Shown here: positions 8,192-15,909 of the stretch, piece by piece
Layout: the number at the start of each line of letters is the position of its first letter
Numbering within the stretch: the first letter of the stretch is position 1
Source of the DNA: a virus
DNA length: 24,069 nucleotides
IMG/VR virus record: IMGVR_UViG_3300020450_002071
Location: 1 to 24,069 of that record
Reading direction: 5' to 3' (one strand)
Made by a program: the position numbers and the translations under genes
Notes under the pieces: model-generated
Database searches by the model: none
The model's input: the letters and a program-made list of their open reading frames with translations, nothing else
What the model was told of the DNA's origin: nothing

Positions 8192-8558
8192 AAATTGGCG
8201 ACAGTATGTAACAGAAGATTGGCGTGATACATCATGGGAAAACGATGATAAAAAAGTTACAATCGGAGATGTGCTTGATTATTTAGAAGATGCGGTTGTT
8301 GATATTGATGTTTTAGAACTCTCGCAACAATTACCACCTTTGCCAACACAGGGAGCCGAAAGAGTTGCTGCAGCAAATTTAGAGTTTCCAATCATCGTTG
8401 TCAAGAGCGGTGGTCAATACCGATATGTTTTGGATGGGAACCATCGTCTTCAAAAAGCGATTAATCAAAAGGCTGAGAGCATAAAAGCAAAAATCTTGGA
8501 TTTAGATAACCCAGAGACACCTGATGTGTTTAAGAAAATGTTTGGAGGCGCAGAATGA
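8175..8558 (+). CDS. ParB/sulfiredoxin-like domain protein
   Basis: The 127-residue product contains YRYVLDGNHRLQKAIN (residues 82-97); DGNHR is the signature loop of the ParB/sulfiredoxin fold, used for nucleotide binding or hydrolysis or as a nuclease. Upstream strands (LEFPIIVVKSGG) fit that fold. Activity cannot be assigned. The first residues MKLLLENWRQYV are nearly identical to those of the next gene although the remaining domains are unrelated, which points to a shared targeting peptide. The gene overlaps the previous one by 17 bases and the next one by four. Confidence 0.8.
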   Translation: MKLLLENWRQYVTEDWRDTSWENDDKKVTIGDVLDYLEDAVVDIDVLELSQQLPPLPTQGAERVAAANLEFPIIVVKSGGQYRYVLDGNHRLQKAINQKAESIKAKILDLDNPETPDVFKKMFGGAE

Positions 8559-9163
8559 AACTTTTACTTGAAAATTGGAAAAATTATGTTTTATTAGAAA
8601 ATATTGAAACGGCAACTCGATTATCAATTTTTGATTTCGATGAAACGATTGCTTTTTCTGAGGGATATATTATTGTTATTAATAAACAAACTGGAGAACA
8701 ATTTAAAATTTCTTCTCAAGAAGAATACGATAAGCTTAAAAATGATGGAGGGTACGAGTTTGATTTTTCTCCACTTGATCAAGTTAACAATGCTGTAGAA
8801 AATCCAAATATTACTTCTATACTGAGGGATAGATTGTCAGACCCCAACACTCAAGTTATGGTTTTGACGGCAAGGGCTCCCATTTCTATAGATGATATTC
8901 ACCGAGTTTTACAAACTTTCGACAAACCAATCGAAACTAGAGATATAATAATGATTGGAAATGAAGGTGGCAATAAAGGTGAATACATTAGAGATGTCAT
9001 TCTTTCAAAATATGATAATATTAAAGAAATAGAGTTTTTTGATGATTCAGACAACAATATTGTTGACGTGAAAGCAGTAAAAAATGAAACATCTGAAAAC
9101 GGCACCATAGAAAAGTTTGACATTTATAAAGTGTCCGAAGGAATTCCTAAATTAGAAAATTGA
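8555..9163 (+). CDS. HAD-family phosphatase/hydrolase
   Basis: The 202-residue protein has HAD motif I as SIFDFDETIAF (D27, D29), motif II in VMVLTARAP, and the acidic motif IV in EFFDDSDNN. The C1 cap region is small. The family removes phosphate from small molecules or nucleic-acid 3' ends (as in the phosphatase half of phage polynucleotide kinase); no kinase domain is fused here. The N-terminus MKLLLENWKNYVLLE copies that of the ParB-like neighbour. The start overlaps the preceding stop as ATGA. Confidence 0.85.
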   Translation: MKLLLENWKNYVLLENIETATRLSIFDFDETIAFSEGYIIVINKQTGEQFKISSQEEYDKLKNDGGYEFDFSPLDQVNNAVENPNITSILRDRLSDPNTQVMVLTARAPISIDDIHRVLQTFDKPIETRDIIMIGNEGGNKGEYIRDVILSKYDNIKEIEFFDDSDNNIVDVKAVKNETSENGTIEKFDIYKVSEGIPKLEN

Positions 9164-9193
9164 ATAAACTAGTTACATTGTGGAGGATGAGGC

Positions 9194-9514
9194 ATGCCTG
9201 ATAACAATGGATGGGATACGTATTCCAAATTAGTTTTACAACAATTAGAAACTTTGTCAGCTGGTATTGAAGCTTTGCGTACTGAATTGCAAGACGTAAA
9301 GGGTCAGTTAACAGAATTAAAAGCTAAAGAGGATAAAGTTCAAGAATTAAAAGTTTGGAAAGATAAGATGGATGATGTTGCATCTCCGCCACAAATAAAA
9401 TCTGCTTTGGAGGATATTGAAAACCTTAAAATTTACAAAACAAAAGCGATGACTGCTTTTATGGTTGTGCAAGGTATTATGGCCATGGCTTTAGCTTGGT
9501 CTAAATTAGGTTGA
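9194..9514 (+). CDS. Coiled-coil protein with C-terminal membrane segment
   Basis: The 106-residue product has a long heptad-like coiled coil (residues 12-60) and a C-terminal hydrophobic segment AMTAFMVVQGIMAMALAW ending at a single Lys. This is the layout of XhlA/hemolysin-type phage membrane proteins and of several marine phage proteins of unknown role. It could assist lysis or anchor another phage product in the inner membrane. A strong ribosome site (GGAGG) lies upstream, and a 30-base gap separates it from the HAD gene, so it may start a new translational unit. Confidence 0.78.
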   Translation: MPDNNGWDTYSKLVLQQLETLSAGIEALRTELQDVKGQLTELKAKEDKVQELKVWKDKMDDVASPPQIKSALEDIENLKIYKTKAMTAFMVVQGIMAMALAWSKLG

Positions 9515-9523
9515 GGTTTTCAT

Positions 9524-9820
9524 ATGGCAAAGAAAAAATATAGCACTGATAGAATAAAGCAAATTATAAGACAAATAAATGGTAAGTTCGAAGATGAAGA
9601 AGGTGCTACAAATGAACTTATAACCTGTGCTATGATTAATGGGCAAGGTGATATATGGTGTTGGTCTCCAGAAAAAAGAGAATTTATTAAAGTGAATCGT
9701 GGCACTAAAGTTTATATTTTAGATTTTCAAAAAGATGAAAAAAACAGATATATGGTTTATGATGGATTTAATATTTTTTCAATTGAAGACAAGGAAATAA
9801 CTGAAATAGGATTTAATTAA
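9524..9820 (+). CDS. Small hypothetical protein
   Basis: A 98-residue protein with TGAGG upstream of ATG 9524. It begins with a basic helix (KKKYSTDRIKQIIRQINGKF) and continues with beta-rich sequence containing IWCWSPEKREFI and GTKVYILDF. No family is recognised and there is no membrane span. The stop shares a base with the start of the next small gene (TAATG). Confidence 0.65.
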   Translation: MAKKKYSTDRIKQIIRQINGKFEDEEGATNELITCAMINGQGDIWCWSPEKREFIKVNRGTKVYILDFQKDEKNRYMVYDGFNIFSIEDKEITEIGFN

Positions 9821-9954
9821 TGCTTTTTACATTTAGTAAATTTTGGCAAGTGATTCTTGCCAATACTGCTGCTTTATTATTTTTGAATCTAGCAGGTTTT
9901 GAAATAACTTTAGTTTTGCTACTTTGCACTATGCTTGTAATCTTAGCTGATTAA
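9820..9954 (+). CDS. Small membrane protein, 44 residues
   Basis: ATG 9820 overlaps the preceding stop as TAATG. The product, MLFTFSKFWQVILANTAALL followed by FLNLAGFEITLVLLLCTMLV and ILAD, is almost wholly hydrophobic and could form one long or two short membrane segments. The stop-start overlap and the absence of any other reading frame in this gap support it as a real gene. A holin-like or membrane-modulating role is possible but unproven. It follows the coiled-coil/membrane protein with one small gene between. Confidence 0.6.
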   Translation: MLFTFSKFWQVILANTAALLFLNLAGFEITLVLLLCTMLVILAD

Positions 9955-9975
9955 TAATAAATTACTATTTATTTG

Positions 9976-10248
9976 ATGCTAATGAAAGAAAAAATCAAGT
10001 TTGGTGAACTTAAAGCCAAAGAACTAAAAATTGGTGATATTGTATCTTGGTCCAAATGGAATGTAGAAACTGAAAATTGGGACGAGTTTATGGGTGTCTT
10101 ATTAGATACTCGCAATGAACTTGTAGGCAATCGTCTTGTTTCTGTTTCTAAAGTTATGCCATTAAATAATAACATGACTTCTGGCGAATTAGAGTTTTTT
10201 ACTCTTTCGCTTAAATTGGTTTCACATTCTGATGACAAAAATAAATAA
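9976..10248 (+). CDS. Small SH3-like/KOW-like beta-barrel protein (predicted)
   Basis: The start is uncertain: ATG 9976 or ATG 9982, with no good ribosome site before either. The product of about 90 residues contains KELKIGDIVSWSKWNVE, then FMGVLLDTRN and RLVSVSKVMPL, the strand pattern of small SH3-like barrels in which a conserved 'xxGDIVxW' opens the domain. The same layout appears in the proteins at 17587 and 17843. Function unknown. Confidence 0.6.
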   Translation: MLMKEKIKFGELKAKELKIGDIVSWSKWNVETENWDEFMGVLLDTRNELVGNRLVSVSKVMPLNNNMTSGELEFFTLSLKLVSHSDDKNK

Positions 10249-10288
10249 AGAACAAATAATTAACTACTTATCATGAGGCAATCACAAT

Positions 10289-11296
10289 ATGCTTGAAATT
10301 ATAAAACCATTAGTTTCAGAATTTTTACCTTTTGCACAAAAAAGAATGGGTTTTAAAAAGCCACCTAGAATTTTTTTGAAAAATGATTCAGCGAACGCGA
10401 GTAACCCATTAGGTAAAACTGCATACTATGATCCAACAGAAAAATCTGTTACACTTTATGTTACTAATAGACACCCAAAAGACGTGATGCGGTCCCTATC
10501 ACATGAATTAGTACATCATACTCAAAATTGTAATGGTGAGTTTGACAAGCCTCATTCTATGGGTGATGGATACGCTCAAAATGATGCGCATTTAAGAGAA
10601 ATGGAAAGACAAGCATATGAAATAGGAAATTTATGCTTTAGAGATTGGGAAGACGGGATAAAAAATACTACTTATTATGAATCTTTAAACAAAGGAGCGA
10701 ATTTAAAAATGTCTACTAAAGATTGGAAAAACGGAGAACTTACCCAGCTTTTGTCCGAAGCTTGGGGGTTTAAATTTAATACTCTTCAAGAATTTGAAGA
10801 ATTTAATGAAGCTGGAGAGGTGCAAACCGAAGGTGACGAAGAAATTGAAGAAGTTGCCGGTGTATCACCTAGAAAGCAAGATAGAAGGTCACCAAAGCTT
10901 CAAAAGGACCGCCGTGCTGACTCTGACAGAGATGATGACGATAAGGTTGATGAAGGCGATGATCATGACGATGAAGAAAAGATGGAAGAAGGCGGTGCAG
11001 CTGCACGTACTGGAAATGAAGACAAAGATGTTGGAAGAGATAGAATGTCTGCAGACCGCGTACACGAAGGCGAAGAAGAAGATTTAGACGAAAGCGTTGA
11101 TGAAGATCTTGAAGAAGCAGCCAAGCCTGATTACATTGATCTCGACAAGGATGGCGATAAAGAAGAGTCTATGAAAAAGGCTGCAGCCGATGCAAAGAAG
11201 AAAAAGAATGAAAATCGCATTAGTGAAGCTAAGGTTCGTGAAATTCTTCAAAAAGCAATTCAACTAGCAAAAACCAGAAAAGAATCTAAGGAATAA
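10289..11296 (+). CDS. Putative zinc metalloprotease with long acidic C-terminal region
   Basis: In this 335-residue protein, the first 150 residues form a peptidase-like domain with SLSHELVHHTQN (H72, E73, H76) and a downstream helix HLREMERQAYEIGN carrying the likely third glutamate ligand. Residues 170-335 are acidic, charged and repetitive (EEIEEVAG, DDDDKVDEGDD, EEEDLDESV) with a basic end. Three candidate gp21-type sites are visible: LLSE|AWG, LEE|AAKPD and ISE|AKVR. An acidic tail with protease sites is typical of prohead core or scaffold material, so this may be a core protein, the maturation protease itself, or a packaged protease. GAGG lies 11 bases before the start. Confidence 0.78.
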   Translation: MLEIIKPLVSEFLPFAQKRMGFKKPPRIFLKNDSANASNPLGKTAYYDPTEKSVTLYVTNRHPKDVMRSLSHELVHHTQNCNGEFDKPHSMGDGYAQNDAHLREMERQAYEIGNLCFRDWEDGIKNTTYYESLNKGANLKMSTKDWKNGELTQLLSEAWGFKFNTLQEFEEFNEAGEVQTEGDEEIEEVAGVSPRKQDRRSPKLQKDRRADSDRDDDDKVDEGDDHDDEEKMEEGGAAARTGNEDKDVGRDRMSADRVHEGEEEDLDESVDEDLEEAAKPDYIDLDKDGDKEESMKKAAADAKKKKNENRISEAKVREILQKAIQLAKTRKESKE

Positions 11297-11301
11297 TACA
11301 A

Positions 11302-11562
11302 ATGTCCGACGCACTCAATAGACAGTGGCGGGAATTTGTTATTGAAGAAGCCTTGGCTGACAAGGACATCTTTAGCTATATTCAGGCTCTGGAAGAATAC
11401 ATTAAATATTCAAAGCCTAGAACTTTGACTGAAAAACGCAGATTGTCTGTAGCCAAACAAAATCTTAAGGAAGTTAAGCGTTTTGCTAGAAGAATGGAAA
11501 ATCAAATTGGAATCCTCCAAGAAAAACTTAATATTTTAGAAGAGTCGATAGGAGACAAGTAA
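11302..11562 (+). CDS. Coiled-coil protein, probable head-associated
   Basis: The 86-residue protein is predicted to be almost all helix, with a heptad-rich C-terminal half (MENQIGILQEKLNILEESIG). The N-terminus ALNRQWREFVIEEALAD contains W-x-x-F-V-x-E, matching the shared N-terminal peptide of other genes here, and IEE|A, a possible prohead-protease site. AAGGA precedes the ATG. The stop overlaps the next start (TAATG), tying it to the ligase-like fusion protein. Role unknown. Confidence 0.7.
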   Translation: MSDALNRQWREFVIEEALADKDIFSYIQALEEYIKYSKPRTLTEKRRLSVAKQNLKEVKRFARRMENQIGILQEKLNILEESIGDK

Positions 11563-13532
11563 TGGGTGGTGCAGCTGGACACATGGATCACCCATTTGAT
11601 TTGGGTTCTGTTAATACTGGTTCTGATTTACTAGATTTCTTTTTAAAAGCTGAGAAATTTTTAGAAAAGAAGGGCGCCGGTTCAGTCAAAATAGATGGCG
11701 TTAATGTATCTTTCAAAGTTGTAGAAATTGAAGGCGTACATCAATTTGCTGTTGACCGTGGTTCCATGAAAGAAATAGATATAAGTGGAATTACTGTGGG
11801 TCGAGTAGATCAGCGTTTTCCCGAAGGTCACGGTATGCGGCCAGCAATACGAACATTGCTAATGATTCTTAATAAATCTATATCAGATGTAAAAAAAGAA
11901 TTAGTTGAATTAGGAATGTGGGATGATCCTTCTATGTTTTTAAATACTGAATACGTTGCAGGCACAACTAATGTTACTAAGTATGATGAAAATTTTCTAG
12001 CCATTCATGGACTAAATCAATTTTATGAAAGAACTGCTAAATCAGGTGCAAGTAAAGGAAATACGAGACCGGGCGCTGAAAGACCACCGGACGTAAAGGC
12101 CCCAAGTAAAGAAATATCATATAATCCAAAAGTCATGCAAAATTTAGTTAAAAAACTAAATGAAGTGGCAACTAAATATGGATTTCAAGTTTATGGTTCA
12201 GTGCCTACTGAGAAAGCTAACGACATAGATTATTCCGAAACATTAAAAAGGCCTTTCACAGTAAAAATTTCTGATGACAGAGAAATAACAAAATCATTAG
12301 AGGACTGGCTTTCCGAAGCAAATAATCCACGCTACAAGATTATAAAACTTAAGAACGGTAAAACTACTCACCCACTGCATAAAGAGCTTTATAAGGCAAT
12401 ATTGGACGCTAAAACACCAATAGTAGACTTAATTGAAGATAATGATGCCGAAGCTGCGATATATGGTGCCATATTTATGCATGCTACTAGATTACTAGGA
12501 AATGACATATTAAATGGTTTAACTAGCCCAATGGGTGATGTTATAAACCATGAAGGGGTTGTTTTAAGGGACGACAAGTTATTTGGTACCAAGCCGGTCA
12601 AAATTACAGGCGAATTCATTCTTGGAGGTATGGGTTCGGCATTTCAAGCTGACACCTCTATAAACGAAGAAGACGAAGACGAGGATCCAGTAGTTGACAG
12701 TGATTTTTCCAATGAAGGCAAAACGTATGCAATTGTACCCGGAGCTTTTAAGCCGCCACACATGGGTCATCTAAAGATGGTGCAACAATATATTCAAAAA
12801 CCTAATGTAGATGAAGTAATTGTTTTAATTTCATCTCCAATGAGAAATCAAAGAAAACTAGAAGACGGTACAATAATTACCCCTGAACACTCTGCCAAAG
12901 CTTGGAAGCTTATGTTAGATGAAGCTGGATTAGGGTCGCCAGAAGTTAGAGTTGTAAAGTCAAAACAGCCCTCTCCAATATCTGCTACATATGATTTTAT
13001 AGGAAATGATGGTCCCTTAGAAAAAGGAGATAGCATAATTCTAGGAGCTAGTGATAAACCTGATGATAATGGAGTACCTGATTGGCACCGGTGGCTCTCT
13101 GTAGATCCCACTAAGCATGTTAAACCCGGGGCTAAACTTTTAGATATTCAGAAAAATGCCGTTAAAGCATTCGACAGGGCTAATGGTGAGCCTTTTCGTG
13201 CACGCGACATGAGAAAACTAATTACAATGGCACGAACATCTGGTAAAGCAGTGGAAACACTTGAAGAATTTATTGGAGAAGACAACGTATTTGATCTGTT
13301 GGCCATATTTGGTATGGGTCCACAAAAAAGAGTACAAGAGATGTCTTCTATGGGCGGTGGCAGTGTCCAAGGGGCGCCGGCACTTGGGGGAGGTCCATTC
13401 CGTAGAAAAGACGTCGAGAAAGAAAATGAGAAGCAGAAAAAAGCCAGCAAACTTAAAAAAGAAAATATTGATTTAAGTATTGTTGAAGAAGTTATGGGAC
13501 TATTTACTGAAAGAGGAATATTTGTAAAATGA
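11562..13532 (+). CDS. Ligase-like nucleotidyltransferase fused to HxGH cytidylyltransferase-like domain
   Basis: This is a 656-residue protein. Residues 1-360 have the motif order of ATP-dependent DNA/RNA ligases: motif I KIDG (K43), MFLNTEYVAG (motif III-like, E130), EGVVLRD (motif IV, 331-337) and KPVKITG (motif V, 344-350). Residues 388-560 form a nucleotidylyltransferase domain with VPGAFKPPHMGH (HxGH at 400-403), SSPMRNQRK, and FRARDMR in the place of the ISSTxxR motif. An acidic linker joins them, and LSE|A at 250-253 is a possible protease site. The Gly/Met-rich tail (MSSMGGGSVQGAPALGGG) looks flexible. Marine phages carry related proteins of unknown function. Lys43 could be adenylated; the partner substrate is unknown. 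AGGAGA precedes the start. Confidence 0.82.
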   Translation: MGGAAGHMDHPFDLGSVNTGSDLLDFFLKAEKFLEKKGAGSVKIDGVNVSFKVVEIEGVHQFAVDRGSMKEIDISGITVGRVDQRFPEGHGMRPAIRTLLMILNKSISDVKKELVELGMWDDPSMFLNTEYVAGTTNVTKYDENFLAIHGLNQFYERTAKSGASKGNTRPGAERPPDVKAPSKEISYNPKVMQNLVKKLNEVATKYGFQVYGSVPTEKANDIDYSETLKRPFTVKISDDREITKSLEDWLSEANNPRYKIIKLKNGKTTHPLHKELYKAILDAKTPIVDLIEDNDAEAAIYGAIFMHATRLLGNDILNGLTSPMGDVINHEGVVLRDDKLFGTKPVKITGEFILGGMGSAFQADTSINEEDEDEDPVVDSDFSNEGKTYAIVPGAFKPPHMGHLKMVQQYIQKPNVDEVIVLISSPMRNQRKLEDGTIITPEHSAKAWKLMLDEAGLGSPEVRVVKSKQPSPISATYDFIGNDGPLEKGDSIILGASDKPDDNGVPDWHRWLSVDPTKHVKPGAKLLDIQKNAVKAFDRANGEPFRARDMRKLITMARTSGKAVETLEEFIGEDNVFDLLAIFGMGPQKRVQEMSSMGGGSVQGAPALGGGPFRRKDVEKENEKQKKASKLKKENIDLSIVEEVMGLFTERGIFVK

Positions 13533-14284
13533 ATTCTGATCAAGAGAAAATCCTTAAAGAAAGTATAAAACAAGCAATTCAGGTTGTCAAGAAGAAAAAG
13601 AGTCTGCAAGAAAATAAATTGCGTTCGATTATACGACAGTTTTTAAAGGTTGAACTAAAAAATTTGCAAGAGGCTGCAACACCCGATAATGATCCGGCGC
13701 CTCATAAGTCAACTGGAATTAATGTGTTAGAAGATTTGTTAAAGAAAATAGTTCCAATTCTGGAAGACGATTACAAGCTTTTGACAACTAACGATGACCA
13801 AAGAAAATCATTTAGGTCACACATCATCAATGCCGTAATTGGCTCACTAACTCCTGTTGAAGCCAACAACGATGCTCCAAATATCGATGAAGATATTGAA
13901 GAAGACATTAATATTGATGTTGGTCAAGGTGATGATGATAAATTTATCGATATTAGAACTGATGCTGAAAAATCAGCCGATGAAGAAGATCCTAAAGACG
14001 ATCCTGTGAGTTCTTTTGGAATTGAAGGTGAAGATGAGACCGGTAGAAATATGGCGTATTCTAGCTATAAGAAAATTGAAAGTTCTGTAGTAGATGCATA
14101 TGATTTGCTTTCTAACACTGAGGATCAAGAAATATTTTATGAGTATCTGATAGCTAATTTGAAATTGTATTTTGATAAATTCGAAGGCGAACTAGCTACA
14201 TCACCAAGCGAGCCTACTAACAAAGCCTACGATTCTGCAGCAAAAGATCAAGGCACTGAAGATACTATAGACTTTGAAATTTAA
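13529..14284 (+). CDS. Acidic phage protein, probable head/core protein
   Basis: The 251-residue protein starts with basic amphipathic helices (KILKESIKQAIQVVKKKK, then LRSIIRQFLKVELKNL) followed by LQE|A, a candidate gp21 site, and a conserved-looking block GINVLEDLLKKIVPILEDDY. The middle is highly acidic (EDIEEDINIDVGQGDDDKF) and the end is helical with a Ser/Thr-rich tail. This layout resembles scaffold or core proteins of T4-type phages, but no homology to a named one is visible. ATG overlaps the previous stop (ATGA) and the stop overlaps the next start (TAATG). Confidence 0.72.
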   Translation: MNSDQEKILKESIKQAIQVVKKKKSLQENKLRSIIRQFLKVELKNLQEAATPDNDPAPHKSTGINVLEDLLKKIVPILEDDYKLLTTNDDQRKSFRSHIINAVIGSLTPVEANNDAPNIDEDIEEDINIDVGQGDDDKFIDIRTDAEKSADEEDPKDDPVSSFGIEGEDETGRNMAYSSYKKIESSVVDAYDLLSNTEDQEIFYEYLIANLKLYFDKFEGELATSPSEPTNKAYDSAAKDQGTEDTIDFEI

Positions 14285-14604
14285 TGACTACTAAAAATAA
14301 AAGTATTGCTAGTAAATTAATTAATGATGGTATTGCTAGTGAAGATTTGTTAGTATTAGTTAATAGTATATCATTAGAAGATATTATAGCACTTAAATTA
14401 GAGTTGTCAAGTAAAATTTTACAAAATAGATTTTACGGATTTGACATATGGCGAAATACGAATTATATAGTTAAAGACGCTTTATTGAAATTTGCAATTG
14501 CTAACACTAACAGTAAAAAAGATGCTGCTAGATTCTTAAATTTAAATTATTCAGCTTTTTCAAGGCTAATTAAAAAGTTTGAGGTTGACAAGTATTACGA
14601 ATGA
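14284..14604 (+). CDS. Small helix-turn-helix protein (Fis-type)
   Basis: In the 106-residue product, residues 64-101 (KDALLKFAIANTNSKKDAAR...LIKKFEV) fit the C-terminal helix-turn-helix of Fis-family proteins, where a helix, a turn around LNLNYSAF and a basic recognition helix follow each other. The N-terminal half is helical and could be a dimerisation part. It sits at the boundary between the head-type block and the promoter-rich block, so it might regulate that switch (inference). Its last codons contain the -35 box of the next promoter. Confidence 0.75.
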   Translation: MTTKNKSIASKLINDGIASEDLLVLVNSISLEDIIALKLELSSKILQNRFYGFDIWRNTNYIVKDALLKFAIANTNSKKDAARFLNLNYSAFSRLIKKFEVDKYYE

Positions 14605-14613
14605 TGTTACAAT
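14585..14613 (+). promoter_or_regulatory. Sigma70-like promoter
   Basis: TTGACA (14585-14590), a 17-base spacer and TACAAT (14608-14613), five of six in the -10 box. The -35 box lies inside the end of the HTH gene. The predicted start near 14620 gives a leader of about 140 bases before the thioredoxin lipoprotein. A second -10-like element with extended TG (TGATATAAT, 14621-14629) lies just downstream. Confidence 0.75.
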
Positions 14614-14626
14614 TAATTAATGATAT

Positions 14627-14744
14627 AATATCCGGCTATACTACTAAAGGTAGCTCCATGTCTATCAAGAGCTTCCAAAACAGGGGGTTTGAAAAAAATA
14701 AACTGAGATTAGCTGTGGTGAGCAAGAGATCCACACCGGGTATT
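14627..14744 (+). other. Structured leader or small RNA with 9-bp closing stem
   Basis: AATATCCGG (14627-14635) pairs with CCGGGTATT (14736-14744) through nine base pairs, one of them G-U, and a run of T follows. Inside are at least two hairpins: AGCTC/GAGCT around 14652-14672 (extended by GG/CC across a T/T mismatch) and TGTGG/CCACA around 14715-14735. A weaker GTTT/AAAC pairing lies between. The predicted promoter start falls just before the closing stem. It could be a cis-regulatory leader, a small RNA, or chance structure around the tiny ORF that overlaps it. I recognise no known riboswitch class. Confidence 0.45.
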
Positions 14745-14750
14745 TTTTAA
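14658..14750 (+). CDS. Possible 30-residue leader peptide/small protein
   Basis: ATG 14658 opens a frame of 30 residues (MSIKSFQNRGFEKNKLRLAV, then VSKRSTPGIF) ending in TAA at 14748-14750. AAAGG lies seven bases upstream. The stop is 11 bases before the lipoprotein ATG, and the ribosome site of that gene (AGGAG) begins right at the stop, so translation of the peptide could control the next gene. The peptide is basic and has no membrane segment. It overlaps the RNA structure, and either reading may be the correct one. Confidence 0.45.
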   Translation: MSIKSFQNRGFEKNKLRLAVVSKRSTPGIF

Positions 14751-14761
14751 AGGAGTGCAAA

Positions 14762-15358
14762 ATGTTAAAATTTATTATACCAATGTTAATAGCTTCTTGT
14801 GGACCAGCAGAACTAAAATCAAATTTAAAAAGTGCTGACACAAATAATAATATTGTAGATACAGAGCCGCCAGAGCTTGGAGTTAATGAGCGTGATGATT
14901 GTGACCAAAAAGCTTTGGGTTCAAGTGTTTGTAATTTTGTTCTTTTAGATCAAAATGGAGACTATTGGAATCTCTATGATCATCACGGTAAAGTTATAAT
15001 TTTAGATTTTTCTACAGCATGGTGTTATCCATGTCAAATGGCTGCAGCACATACCCAGTCAGTTCAAGATGATTATGCATCGGACGTTATATTTGTCACT
15101 CTTTTAATTCAAGGTGAAACAGGCTTGCCAGCCACTGCAGAAGATGTAGCTACTTGGGTAGAATCTCATGGCATTACTACGGCGCCAGTACTACAAGCTT
15201 CCAGAGAGTATATAATGGATTCTGCCGGTATTACTGGCTATCTTGTTGGTGGATATCCAACATATGTTTATCTAGATCGCGATTTAACAATTGCATATGC
15301 ACATGTAGGTTATTCTGAAGAACACATGAAAAACATTTTAGATGGCTTGATTCAATAA
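14762..15358 (+). CDS. TlpA-like thioredoxin-fold lipoprotein
   Basis: The 198-residue protein starts with a short lipoprotein signal (MLKFIIPMLIASC; lipobox IASC, acylated Cys13) followed by a flexible linker and a TlpA/AhpC-type thioredoxin domain. The active site is W87-C88-Y89-P90-C91, the cis-proline is in GGYPTYVYLD (P166), and the central strand is VIILDFSTAWC. It should sit in the outer or inner membrane facing the periplasm and reduce or rearrange disulfides. Two more cysteines (C47, C57) precede the domain. A lipoprotein thioredoxin is unusual in a phage and probably came from a host. AAAGGAG precedes the ATG. The stop overlaps the next start (TAATG). Confidence 0.85.
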   Translation: MLKFIIPMLIASCGPAELKSNLKSADTNNNIVDTEPPELGVNERDDCDQKALGSSVCNFVLLDQNGDYWNLYDHHGKVIILDFSTAWCYPCQMAAAHTQSVQDDYASDVIFVTLLIQGETGLPATAEDVATWVESHGITTAPVLQASREYIMDSAGITGYLVGGYPTYVYLDRDLTIAYAHVGYSEEHMKNILDGLIQ

Positions 15359-15559
15359 TGTGGAAAGTATATAAATGGGATGGTCACTATATTATGGGTG
15401 ATTTAGTAAGCAAGCATTCATCTGAAACTGCAGCATTAAAAGCGGCTAAGAAAAAAATTGATTTCACTCACAAAGAAAAAATTAAAAGAAACAAAGAAGT
15501 AATAATTTGGTTAGATGACTTGAAACATGAACCAATCGGTGTTATAATTAAAAAGATTC

Positions 15560-15567
<8 letters not shown>
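15358..15567 (+). CDS. Small hypothetical protein upstream of and overlapping tmRNA 5' end
   Basis: A 69-residue basic protein (MWKVYKWDGHYIMGDLVSKH...) with a strand-helix-strand pattern. ATG overlaps the lipoprotein stop as TAATG. Its last codons (CGG GGG TGA) are also the first bases of the tmRNA acceptor stem, an eight-base overlap. No family is recognised. Confidence 0.62.
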
Positions 15568-15901
<334 letters not shown>

Positions 15902-15909
15902 ATAAAATT

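Noticed and set aside
13148-13609. 153-residue frame on the minus strand
   Set aside because: It is a shadow of the ligase-like fusion gene, with no ribosome site and no recognisable motif; its Phe/Ser-rich makeup reflects antisense of Lys/Glu-rich coding.
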